Shown here in pieces: positions 1-5,655 of a DNA stretch of 10,897 bases (the first letter of the stretch is position 1; every line of letters begins with the position of its first letter). A model generated the notes under the pieces. It saw only the letters and a list, made by a program, of their open reading frames with translations. It did not search any database and was not told the origin of the DNA. The translations under genes and the position numbers were made by a program. This DNA comes from Actinomycetes bacterium. GTDB taxonomy: Bacteria > Actinomycetota > Acidimicrobiia > Acidimicrobiales > Microtrichaceae. Location of the stretch: the NCBI GenBank assembly GCA_023423215.1, contig JAFAFZ010000522.1, forward strand, positions 1 through 10,897, given 5' to 3'.

Positions 1-178
1 CGAAGGTCCCGGTGGCCTGCTCGGCCGCGGCTTCGGTCGTCTCGGGCGGCTCGGCGCCGCTGCCGCTGCCGTCGTCGCTGCTGTTGCTGCCGCAGGCGCC
101 GGCCAGCAGCGCGAGCGCTGCCACCCCGGCGCACCACGCCGTGCGCGCCCGTCGAGCGCCTGTCCCCCTGTGCTGCAT
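1..178 (-). CDS. Lipoprotein, N-terminal part (runs off the left edge)
   Basis: Only the first 59 codons are present. The product begins MQHRGTGARRARTAW, a basic n-region, followed by a short hydrophobic stretch (about residues 17-28, GVAALALLAGA) and a cysteine at residue 29. AGAC fits a loose lipobox, so signal peptidase II cleavage before Cys29 and lipid anchoring are predicted. After the cysteine comes a flexible Ser/Gly/Asp linker (SNSSDDGSGSG) and an acidic, Thr/Ala/Glu-rich stretch. Such linkers are common in actinobacterial solute-binding lipoproteins of ABC importers, but the domain that would identify it lies outside the window. The ATG is chosen because a purine-rich AGGGGGA lies 3 nt upstream. 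A start at GTG codon 19 would lose the basic n-region. A 12-bp sequence containing this ribosome site recurs inside the early coding region. Confidence 0.7.
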   Translation of the reverse strand, partial: MQHRGTGARRARTAWCAGVAALALLAGACGSNSSDDGSGSGAEPPETTEAAAEQATGTF

Positions 179-190
179 CTGTCCCCCTGT
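160..190. repeat. 12-bp direct repeat around a ribosome-binding site
   Basis: CTGTCCCCCTGT occurs at 160-171 and again at 179-190 (plus strand), 19 bp apart start to start. On the minus strand the copy at 179-190 is the Shine-Dalgarno region of the lipoprotein gene and the other lies at codons 3-6. It may be an operator or chance duplication; nothing in the window decides this. Confidence 0.5.
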
Positions 191-305
191 CGACCCGTGG
201 GCCGTGTGTCGTGTTCCTGTCGGTGGTCGTGCCGTGTGGTCCGGCGCACGGCTCCCCTTCGCCGCAGCGGCGGGCCGTGACGTGCCCGCGTGGGGCTGCG
301 TGGGT

Positions 306-315
306 CGGCGCGCCG
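306..315. repeat. Palindrome just downstream of the sulfotransferase gene
   Basis: CGGCGCGCCG is a perfect 10-bp palindrome 7 nt after the sulfotransferase stop codon. A second near-palindrome, CGCCGCAGCGGCG (260-272), follows on the minus strand. Neither has a T-tract, so neither is a convincing intrinsic terminator. They could stabilise the transcript end or simply reflect GC richness. The rest of the 179-322 gap shows nothing else I can name. Confidence 0.3.
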
Positions 316-322
316 CCGTCGA

Positions 323-1516
323 TCAGGTGAGCCGCTCGGAGTCGACGCCGAAGAAGTCCTGGTAGTCCCGCACCCGCTCGCGAAGCTCGGCCTCGTCCAG
401 GCCGGTGTCCGAGAACGAGTAGCGCTTCAGCGCGTTGTCCGGATCACCGGGGTGCGCAGCGAGGAAGGTGCGCATGTTGGACTCGGCCTCGGCGGTGAGC
501 TCCAGGCCGATGGCGTCGTAGATGGTGGCGACGGTGGCGATCGGGTCGGAGCGGAAGTCCTGGAACCGCACGTCGACCACCTGGCCGGGAGCGAACAGGC
601 CGTCCCGCCGGGCCGCCAGCGCCCGGTCCAACCCGACGACGATGTCGTCGCCGTACTGGGCGGCCAGCGTCTGCACGTCGAAGTGGTCGGTCGTCATCTC
701 GCGCAGGCTGGCGCCGAGCGCGCTGACCGACGCGATGACCTTGAGCGGGTCGCGGTGGTTCTGCACGACGATCGCGTCGGGGTACTCGGCGAGCAGGTCC
801 GGCAGGTGCCACAGGTGCGCCGGCGACTTGAGCAGCCAGCGCTCGGCCATGTGCTCGGACTGCAGGTGCTGCAGGAAGCGCCGGTGCCAGCGGTACGCCG
901 AGGACATGTCGGCCTCGTGCAGCAGCCACCGGTTGTAGGACTCGACCTGGAACTGCAGCGGGTACTGCATCGACCGGAAGTCGCTGGTGAAGATGCGCAC
1001 GTCCTCCTGGGCGAGCAGCGCGCCGAGCTCGTGGAACGAGGTGAAGCCGGGGATCATCGACTCGACCAGGTCGAAGCCGGCCTGGCACTCGGCGATGCGC
1101 TCGTCGGTCGTGTAGGTGTCGGTGCGCGGCGCCGGCACCGGCCGCTCGATCTCCCAGCTGAGCGGTGCACGGTTGGCGGGGTCCTGCGCCATCAGATCGT
1201 GCAGGATCGTGGTGCCGGTGCGCGGCTGGCCGACGATGACGATCGGCCGGACGATCTGCTGCTCGGCGACGGTGGGGTGGTCCTTGCGCCACTGCTCGAT
1301 GCGCAGGCGGTTGGACAGGTCGGTGACGACCCCACCGCCCGCCACCATCACGCCGGTCTCGTTCAGCTGCGCGGTCTCGACGAGCGACTCGAGCAGGCGG
1401 TCGAGCGCCTCCTCCCAGTGCGACTCCCCGAAGTCGTCCAGGCCGGTCGCCTCGATCGCCTCGGCGACGAAGCGCTCACGCGTGAACCGGTCCAGGTCGG
1501 ACTGCTGTGTGGACAT
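323..1516 (-). CDS. PAPS-dependent sulfotransferase family protein
   Basis: The protein (397 aa) should transfer a sulfuryl group from 3'-phosphoadenosine-5'-phosphosulfate to a hydroxyl of an unknown acceptor in the cytoplasm. Residues 93-103 (VIVGQPRTGTT) form the 5'-phosphosulfate-binding loop that follows the first beta strand. Residues 254-263 (HRDPLKVIAS) form the 3'-phosphate-binding motif with Arg255 and Ser263. SWEIERP (120-126) and WLLKSPAH (227-234) are typical of the Sulfotransfer_3 type group common in actinobacteria. The first 88 residues are a helical N-terminal extension usual for this roughly 380-400 aa subgroup. ATG 1516 is chosen over an upstream ATG at 1552 because GAGGAGAG (1526-1519) lies 2 nt before it. 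There is no membrane segment. It follows a TetR gene on the same strand after a 156-bp gap, so control by that regulator is possible but unproven. The substrate cannot be read from sequence. Confidence 0.9.
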   Translation of the reverse strand: MSTQQSDLDRFTRERFVAEAIEATGLDDFGESHWEEALDRLLESLVETAQLNETGVMVAGGGVVTDLSNRLRIEQWRKDHPTVAEQQIVRPIVIVGQPRTGTTILHDLMAQDPANRAPLSWEIERPVPAPRTDTYTTDERIAECQAGFDLVESMIPGFTSFHELGALLAQEDVRIFTSDFRSMQYPLQFQVESYNRWLLHEADMSSAYRWHRRFLQHLQSEHMAERWLLKSPAHLWHLPDLLAEYPDAIVVQNHRDPLKVIASVSALGASLREMTTDHFDVQTLAAQYGDDIVVGLDRALAARRDGLFAPGQVVDVRFQDFRSDPIATVATIYDAIGLELTAEAESNMRTFLAAHPGDPDNALKRYSFSDTGLDEAELRERVRDYQDFFGVDSERLT

Positions 1517-1518
1517 GT

Positions 1519-1526
1519 CTCTCCTC
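1519..1526 (-). promoter_or_regulatory. Strong ribosome-binding site of the sulfotransferase gene
   Basis: GAGGAGAG lies immediately upstream of ATG 1516. It settles the start in favour of MSTQQSDLDRF rather than the in-frame ATG 12 codons earlier. Confidence 0.75.
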
Positions 1527-1553
1527 GTGTTCGGCGAAGGGTGCGACATCACC

Positions 1554-1614
1554 GGGGGGAGAGATGTGGTGCGACTGGGTTGTGGGGTGTCTGGGCTGGG
1601 GTGTTGCGGTGGTT
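1554..1614 (-). promoter_or_regulatory. C-rich, G-poor leader segment, possible Rho-utilisation site
   Basis: On the minus (transcribed) strand this 61-nt stretch contains 35 C and only 5 G by my count, an extreme asymmetry for such GC-rich DNA. It lies between the TetR stop and the sulfotransferase start, ending about 38 nt before the ATG. C-over-G bubbles of this length are the usual signature of Rho loading sites. It could end TetR transcription or attenuate read-through into the sulfotransferase. This is inference from composition; no canonical -10 element was seen in the gap. Confidence 0.35.
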
Positions 1615-1672
1615 CGGCGGTCGCCGGATGACGGGCGGCGAGGCGGAGGGAACGGACGGGGTGGGGCTGCGG

Positions 1673-2305
1673 CTAGGTGCGCAGCAGCTCCTTGGCGGGC
1701 ACCTCGATGGCGCCGAGGTACTTCTGGACGAGCGCCAGCAGGTCGGCGCGGCCGTCGGCGGCGATCCACTCGTCGCGGGCGAGGCGGATCGCGGCCATGT
1801 TCATCGCGGCGATCATGCGCGGTCGCGGGTCGTCGGGGTCGAGGTCGTCGAAGCGAGGGGCGATCAGCTCCGCGATCGCCTCCTCCCACTCGACGTAGAG
1901 CAGCAGGGTCCACGCCTGCATCGCCGGGGACGACACCGACAGCTGCGCCTGCTCGAGCAGCTCGTCGAAGTCGGGCTCGAAGAGGCGACCGATGGTGGCG
2001 TGCGAGGCCCGCACGGCCTCGAGCGGACCGAGCTCGGGCGGCAGGTCCGAGAGGGCGCTGACGAGCACGAAGACCGCGACCTCGGACAGCCCGGTCGCGA
2101 TCGCCAGCTCCTTCGACTCGAAGTAGCGGAAGAAGGTGGCTCGGCCGACGCCGGCCGCGTCCGCGATCTCGTCGACGGTCGTGGTGGCGATGCCGTGCTC
2201 GGAGACCAGGCGGACCGCAGCCTCGGCGATGCGTCGCCGGGTCTCGACCCGCTTGCGCTCCCGCAGGCCGGTGCCACCGTGCTGAGTCCCCCCGAACTGA
2301 TCCAC
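1673..2305 (-). CDS. TetR-family transcriptional regulator
   Basis: The protein (210 aa) is a helix-turn-helix repressor-type regulator. Residues 15-66 carry the TetR N-terminal domain: RERKRVETRRRIAEAAVRLV (helix 1), then TTVDEIADAAGVGRATFFRYF (42-62), the recognition helix ending in the characteristic FFRYFESKE. The remaining ~145 residues are helical and would form the ligand-binding, dimerising domain; its ligand is not deducible. The start is GTG 2305, with only a weak GAGA nearby, and a promoter-like sequence ends 8 nt upstream, so leaderless translation is plausible. It is followed by the sulfotransferase gene on the same strand and preceded, 45 bp away, by an unrelated membrane protein gene. 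Likely roles are autoregulation and control of the sulfotransferase, both inferred from position. Confidence 0.93.
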   Translation of the reverse strand: MDQFGGTQHGGTGLRERKRVETRRRIAEAAVRLVSEHGIATTTVDEIADAAGVGRATFFRYFESKELAIATGLSEVAVFVLVSALSDLPPELGPLEAVRASHATIGRLFEPDFDELLEQAQLSVSSPAMQAWTLLLYVEWEEAIAELIAPRFDDLDPDDPRPRMIAAMNMAAIRLARDEWIAADGRADLLALVQKYLGAIEVPAKELLRT

Positions 2306-2306
2306 T

Positions 2307-2329
2307 GTCTCAAACGATACGGAGTCTCA
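2307..2329 (-). repeat. TGAGAC direct repeat flanking the TetR -10 region
   Basis: TGAGAC occurs at 2329-2324 and 2312-2307 on the minus strand, 17 bp apart, bracketing the predicted -10 TATCGT. It is a candidate regulator-binding site for autoregulation. TetR proteins usually bind inverted repeats and I see none of quality here, so this is weak. Confidence 0.3.
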
Positions 2330-2342
2330 CCTTCGGGCGCAA
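2314..2342 (-). promoter_or_regulatory. Predicted promoter of the TetR gene
   Basis: On the minus strand TTGCGC (2342-2337) and TATCGT (2319-2314) are separated by 17 bp. TATCGT is 8 nt before the GTG start, so transcription would begin at or next to the start codon. The hexamers match consensus at 3/6 and 4/6 positions, so the spacing carries most of the weight. Confidence 0.4.
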
Positions 2343-2357
2343 CGGGTGGCTCACCCG
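2343..2357 (-). terminator. Short hairpin overlapping the membrane-protein stop codon
   Basis: CGGGTG-AGC-CACCCG forms a perfect 6-bp stem with a 3-nt loop. Its left arm and loop contain the TGA stop of the upstream gene, and only TT follows. It might weakly terminate that transcript before the TetR promoter, or act only as an mRNA 3' structure. Confidence 0.25.
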
Positions 2358-3313
2358 GAGAGCGCGACCTGCAGGCCACCCCGGCCCTGCACACAGGAGA
2401 AGTCCACCTCGTGCGCACCGGCTGGCCCCACGACGTCGGCGGTGCCGACGATGAGGAGGCCGGCGCCGAACCGTGTCGTCGACCGGACGCTTCCGTCGAT
2501 GACCTGCCGGTCGAGTCCCACCTGGCCGATGACCTGCGACCAGCACGCGTCGACCACCGACCGGGTGGAAGCGGACATGTCGCGCTGGGCGAGGGTGCGG
2601 CCGGCCAGACCGCCTGCGAGCGCGGCGACCCAGATCATGACGGCGAGGACGATGCAGGCCCTCCACCTCGACGACGAGGGCCGAACGCGAGGTAGCGAGT
2701 CGATCGCGGCGGCTCCGCTCTCGTGGGACGGTCGAGGACAGGGTGTTCCGTCGAGGTCCTGCACCGGCAGTCCGGCGATCCGGAACATCGAGCGCACCCC
2801 GTCCACATCGGACCCGGACGCGAGCTCGATGGTCGGTGCGCCGATCCGGTCGATGGCCATGATGGTGCACGAGCCGAGGATCCAGTTGAGTCGAGCCGTG
2901 CCGATGCGAACGGCTCGGATCTCGTCCCGAGGTCGATCGACCACCACAGCGGGCCGGCCCCGTGGTCCCGTCGAGACGCACACGAATCGGCGGTCGGTGA
3001 CGCCCACGCCGACGAAAGCATCGCCGCCTCCCCTGAGTCCGAGGCGCTGGAGCCCGCAGAGACGGCTGCCCACGAGCCAGACGACGGTGCCCGCTGCGGC
3101 GCCGGCCAGGATCTGGAGCGGAAGGAACCAGCGGAGTCCGATCGACATGGCGAACACGAACATCCACGCAGTGGTGGCGGCGACCATGCAGATCCAGCGC
3201 GATGCGACGAGCTTCCGGTCGTCACCGACGGCGAGGAGCTGCGTCGACTCGGTCGGGAGGACGGTCGACTCGACGTACAAGGACAACGCGGAGGCGACGG
3301 CGATGTGGCTCAC
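2351..3313 (-). CDS. Unrecognised membrane protein with PH-like domain and extracytoplasmic tail
   Basis: I do not recognise this 320-aa protein as a named family member. Two hydrophobic segments at about 41-59 and 63-85 form a hairpin. Residues ~98-178 (FVGVGVTDRRFVCVS, then VDRPRDEIRAVRI, then TIELASG) resemble a bacterial PH-like domain, with the typical VTDRR strand. A polar linker follows (185-215), then a third membrane segment at about 219-238. The last ~75 residues contain ACWSQVIGQ and FSCV; Cys257 and Cys307 could form a disulfide outside the membrane. That tail resembles the small secreted domains with a closing FxC motif found in actinobacterial membrane proteins. GTG 3313 is the chosen start, but AGG directly abuts it and a good Shine-Dalgarno is lacking, so it could be wrong by several codons. 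Base composition is somewhat lower in GC than neighbouring genes. Function unknown. Confidence 0.75.
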   Translation of the reverse strand: MSHIAVASALSLYVESTVLPTESTQLLAVGDDRKLVASRWICMVAATTAWMFVFAMSIGLRWFLPLQILAGAAAGTVVWLVGSRLCGLQRLGLRGGGDAFVGVGVTDRRFVCVSTGPRGRPAVVVDRPRDEIRAVRIGTARLNWILGSCTIMAIDRIGAPTIELASGSDVDGVRSMFRIAGLPVQDLDGTPCPRPSHESGAAAIDSLPRVRPSSSRWRACIVLAVMIWVAALAGGLAGRTLAQRDMSASTRSVVDACWSQVIGQVGLDRQVIDGSVRSTTRFGAGLLIVGTADVVGPAGAHEVDFSCVQGRGGLQVALSG

Positions 3314-3755
3314 CCTGCGACGCTATCGACGGCGGACGCGACTTCCTTGTGGGCGCACTCGAGCGACGGGCCGCCGCGCGCTCGTCATGTCACGCCACCT
3401 CGCCGGTACCTGACCCGAGAGCGGAGGAGTCGCTTGCGTGCTCCGAAGAGTACGGCCACCGCAGAAGAGCCGAGGGCGACATGCGGGCAGACTCCGCCGA
3501 TGTCGTCTACCCGGGATCGCGCCCACGCCGAGCAGGCGTCAGCAGCGCTTCGGTCGACGAGCGTCGACGGCAGAGCCACTCGGGACGCACCGGACACCTG
3601 CGCCAGTTCGCCCTCGACCTGGTGCCCAGCGTCGCCCGGGGCATTTGATCCCCGCTCGACCTGACCTCTTGGTGCGATCTTCTGTGCCGAGGGCGCAGGG
3701 TGGCACCGAAAGACCTCACTCCCACGCAGCGGGGAGGTGTGACGAGCTGTGCGGG
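3314..3755. other. 442-bp gap without a convincing gene
   Basis: No open frame here has recognisable protein features. The best candidate is a 55-codon plus-strand ORF at 3481-3648 (MRADSADVVYPGSRP...), which has GAGGG (3472-3476) 4 nt before its ATG. Its Arg/Ser-rich composition looks like random GC-rich translation. Two GTCGAC palindromes sit 10 bp apart at 3553-3558 and 3563-3568. The left end must hold the promoter of the membrane-protein gene, but I cannot place one with confidence. The right end holds a possible terminator for the ABC operon. Confidence 0.5.
3708..3738 (-). terminator. Possible intrinsic terminator of the ABC exporter operon
   Basis: About 17 nt after the ATPase stop, the minus strand can fold ACCTC with GAGGT and CCC with GGG (8 bp in all, with a 3-nt bulge AGT and a 7-nt loop). 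CTTTC follows. The bulge and short T run make it weak, but its position at the operon end supports it. Confidence 0.35.
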
Positions 3756-4460
3756 TCAGGCGTCGAGGACGCCGTCGGTGATGTGCACCGTGCGATCGGC
3801 GTAGTGGGTGATGCGGTCGTCGTGGGTGACGATGACCGCCGCAGTGCCCCGCTCCTTCATCTCGGAGCAGATGAGCTCCATCACCTGGTCGCCCAACTTC
3901 GAGTCGAGCGCCGAGGTCGGCTCGTCGAAGAGCACGAGCTTCGGCTCGTTCATCAACGCCCGGCCGATCGCGACCCGCTGGCGCTGTCCACCCGAGAGCT
4001 GGCTCGGCAGGTTCTTCGCACGATCCGCCATGCCCAGCTCCTCGAGCAGCTGGTCGGCGCGGTCTCGTGCCTCCTTGCCGATGCGGCGGCCCAGCTCGTC
4101 GACGACCAGCAGGTTCTCCCTCGCCGTCAGGAACGGGACGAGGTTCACCGCCTGGAACACGAAGCCCACGGTGTCGCGGCGGAACGCGGTCAGCTGCTTG
4201 GGTCCGTAGTCGCTGATGTCCTGGCCCGCGACGACCACCTCGCCCGAGGTCGACGACAGCAGCCCGCCGGCGATCGAGCACAGCGTCGTCTTGCCGGACC
4301 CGGACGGACCGATCAGGGCAACCATCTCGTCGGCGCCGAGCGTGAGCGTCGCGTGGTCGAGCGCGACCACCTCTTCGTCGCCCATGCGGTACGTCTTGCG
4401 CACGTCGGTGAGCTGCAGCGCCGGGGACGAGCCGTTCGTCGAGCCGGAGGTCGAGTTCAT
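3756..4460 (-). CDS. ABC transporter ATP-binding protein, MacB/LolD/DevA type
   Basis: This 234-aa cytoplasmic ATPase powers the two FtsX-type permeases encoded just upstream. All nucleotide-binding motifs are intact: Walker A GPSGSGKTT (51-59), Q-loop Gln103 in VGFVFQAVNL, signature LSGGQ (155-159), Walker B LVLFDE (175-180), D-loop SALD (183-186) and switch His213 in VTHDD. The segment FVFQAVNLVPFLTARENL is typical of the LolD/MacB/DevA group that exports lipids, peptides or drugs. Length is normal for a single-domain subunit. ATG 4460 has GGAG (4470-4467) 6 nt upstream and leaves a normal 16-residue lead before the first strand; upstream in-frame codons give a proline-rich tail unlike the family. 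Its ATG overlaps the TGA of a 22-codon ORF by ATGA. Confidence 0.93.
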   Translation of the reverse strand: MNSTSGSTNGSSPALQLTDVRKTYRMGDEEVVALDHATLTLGADEMVALIGPSGSGKTTLCSIAGGLLSSTSGEVVVAGQDISDYGPKQLTAFRRDTVGFVFQAVNLVPFLTARENLLVVDELGRRIGKEARDRADQLLEELGMADRAKNLPSQLSGGQRQRVAIGRALMNEPKLVLFDEPTSALDSKLGDQVMELICSEMKERGTAAVIVTHDDRITHYADRTVHITDGVLDA

Positions 4461-4525
4461 GCGGGGCTCCAGATGCGGGAGTCGGGGCGGAGGTGGGACG
4501 GGTGGACGCTCGCTGCGCGGCTCAT
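4457..4525 (-). CDS. 22-codon relay ORF between permease and ATPase genes
   Basis: An ATG at 4525-4523 overlaps the stop of the upstream permease gene (ATGA). The frame reads MSRAASVHPSHLRPDSRIWSPA and ends in TGA at 4459-4457, which overlaps the ATPase ATG, again as ATGA. Ribosomes ending the permease could therefore restart here and be handed on to the ATPase start, bridging a 61-nt gap by translational coupling. The peptide shows no motif or membrane segment, so any role is more likely in translation than as a protein. The two overlaps are directly visible, but whether it is translated is inference. The ATPase also has its own GGAG and may not need it. Confidence 0.35.
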   Translation of the reverse strand: MSRAASVHPSHLRPDSRIWSPA

Positions 4526-5655
4526 GCGCCACGCCCGATCGCCTCGGCGGGGTCGATGCGCAGCACACGCCGCAGTGAGAAGGCGCTGCCGAGGCAGGCG
4601 GCCACCAGCAGCAGGACGACGCTCGAGAGGATGCGGCCGAGCCCGAGCGTGAACGGGATGGACCCCACGGGGATGACGGCGTCGAGCACGAGGCCGAGCG
4701 CGGCGCCGAGCGCCGAGGCGATGAGCGTGACGACGATCGCCTGCAGCACGACCCCGGCGAGCAGGGTCCGCGTCCGCGCGCCGATCGCCTTCAGCACGCC
4801 GTACATCGCGATGCGCTCGACGGTGAGGAGCACGAAGAACAGCGCCACGACGATCACGGCGATCACGATCGTGACGCCGATGATCTGGTTGAAGGTGCTG
4901 CGCTGCTGCTCGACGCCACCGATGGCGTTCGCCGCCTCGTCCAGGGTCAGGGTCGAGGTCGCGCCGTCGGTCGACCGGTCGATGTCGGCGGCCAGCGCCT
5001 CGGGGGTGACGTCGTTCGATCCGATGTCGATCACCATCGCCTGCACGACGTCGTCGCCGACGCCCGCACCGGGGCGGTTCTCGTTCAGCGCCTGACGCCA
5101 CGTCGCCAGGTCGGTCCACACGGTTCCCTGGCCCGAGTACTCGAGCTCGTCGTCGAGGAAGCCGACGATGCGGATGGGCGTGCGGGCCGGGCCGACCTCG
5201 ATGGTGTCGCCCTCGGAGAGCCCCTCGGCGCGCAGCGTCGCATCCGCGACGCCCTCACCTGGACCCGGCTCGTCGGGTCGTTCGCCGCCGGTCCAGGGCA
5301 GGCCCAGCTCGGAGCCGATCACGACGACGTCGATCAGGTCGCGGTCGTCACCGCCGGGCTGGCGTGCGCCCAGCTGCACCACGCCGAGCCCGCCGCTGCT
5401 CGCGACGCCCTGCGAGTCGGCCACCGTCGCGGCCGTCGCAGCGTCGATGCGGCTGCGCGGGAACGAGTCCTCGGACGTCGACGAGTACACGATCAGCTGC
5501 CCGGGCTGGGCGAGCACCGCCGAGGTGGCGCCACGCAGCAGGCCGTCGAGCAGCCCGCCGAGCAGCATCAGCAGCGCGGCGATCAGCGTCAGGATGACGG
5601 TCGCCGTGGCGAAGCGGCCGGGCCGGCGACGCAGTTCCCTCAGTGCCAGCCTCAC
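4522..5655 (-). CDS. FtsX-like ABC transporter permease (second in operon)
   Basis: This 377-aa inner-membrane protein has the MacB/FtsX layout. A first transmembrane helix lies at about 14-36 (FATATVILTLIAALLMLLGGLL), followed by a large extracytoplasmic domain (~40-255). Three helices follow at about 257-279, 302-328 and 341-361. The coupling-helix region reads MYGVLKAIGARTRTLLAGV (284-302), the conserved stretch thought to contact the ATPase. The C-terminus LRRVLRIDPAEAIGRG is the family's usual ending. The GTG start at 5655 overlaps the TGA of the upstream permease by 4 nt (GTGA), which fixes the start and implies translational coupling. It likely pairs with the other permease as a heterodimer. 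No membrane-fusion partner is encoded here, in line with a cell lacking a classic outer membrane. Substrate unknown. Confidence 0.92.
   Translation of the reverse strand: MRLALRELRRRPGRFATATVILTLIAALLMLLGGLLDGLLRGATSAVLAQPGQLIVYSSTSEDSFPRSRIDAATAATVADSQGVASSGGLGVVQLGARQPGGDDRDLIDVVVIGSELGLPWTGGERPDEPGPGEGVADATLRAEGLSEGDTIEVGPARTPIRIVGFLDDELEYSGQGTVWTDLATWRQALNENRPGAGVGDDVVQAMVIDIGSNDVTPEALAADIDRSTDGATSTLTLDEAANAIGGVEQQRSTFNQIIGVTIVIAVIVVALFFVLLTVERIAMYGVLKAIGARTRTLLAGVVLQAIVVTLIASALGAALGLVLDAVIPVGSIPFTLGLGRILSSVVLLLVAACLGSAFSLRRVLRIDPAEAIGRGA

Noticed and set aside
290..2695. An 801-codon open frame on the plus strand
   Set aside because: It lies antisense to the sulfotransferase and TetR genes, has the Arg/Val/Gly/Asp/Leu-rich composition of a shadow frame in GC-rich DNA, and shows no family motif.
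3553..3568. Two GTCGAC palindromes 10 bp apart in the gap
   Set aside because: GTCGAC is frequent in high-GC DNA of this type, and no gene start or promoter lies close by.
3385..4281. A 298-codon minus-strand frame across the gap and ATPase
   Set aside because: It is in a different frame from the ATPase, which has all Walker motifs; the translation is shadow-like, Arg/Gly/His-rich.
4461..4568. An upstream start for the ATPase with a proline-rich tail
   Set aside because: It would overlap the permease gene out of frame and lacks a good ribosome site, whereas ATG 4460 has GGAG at proper spacing.
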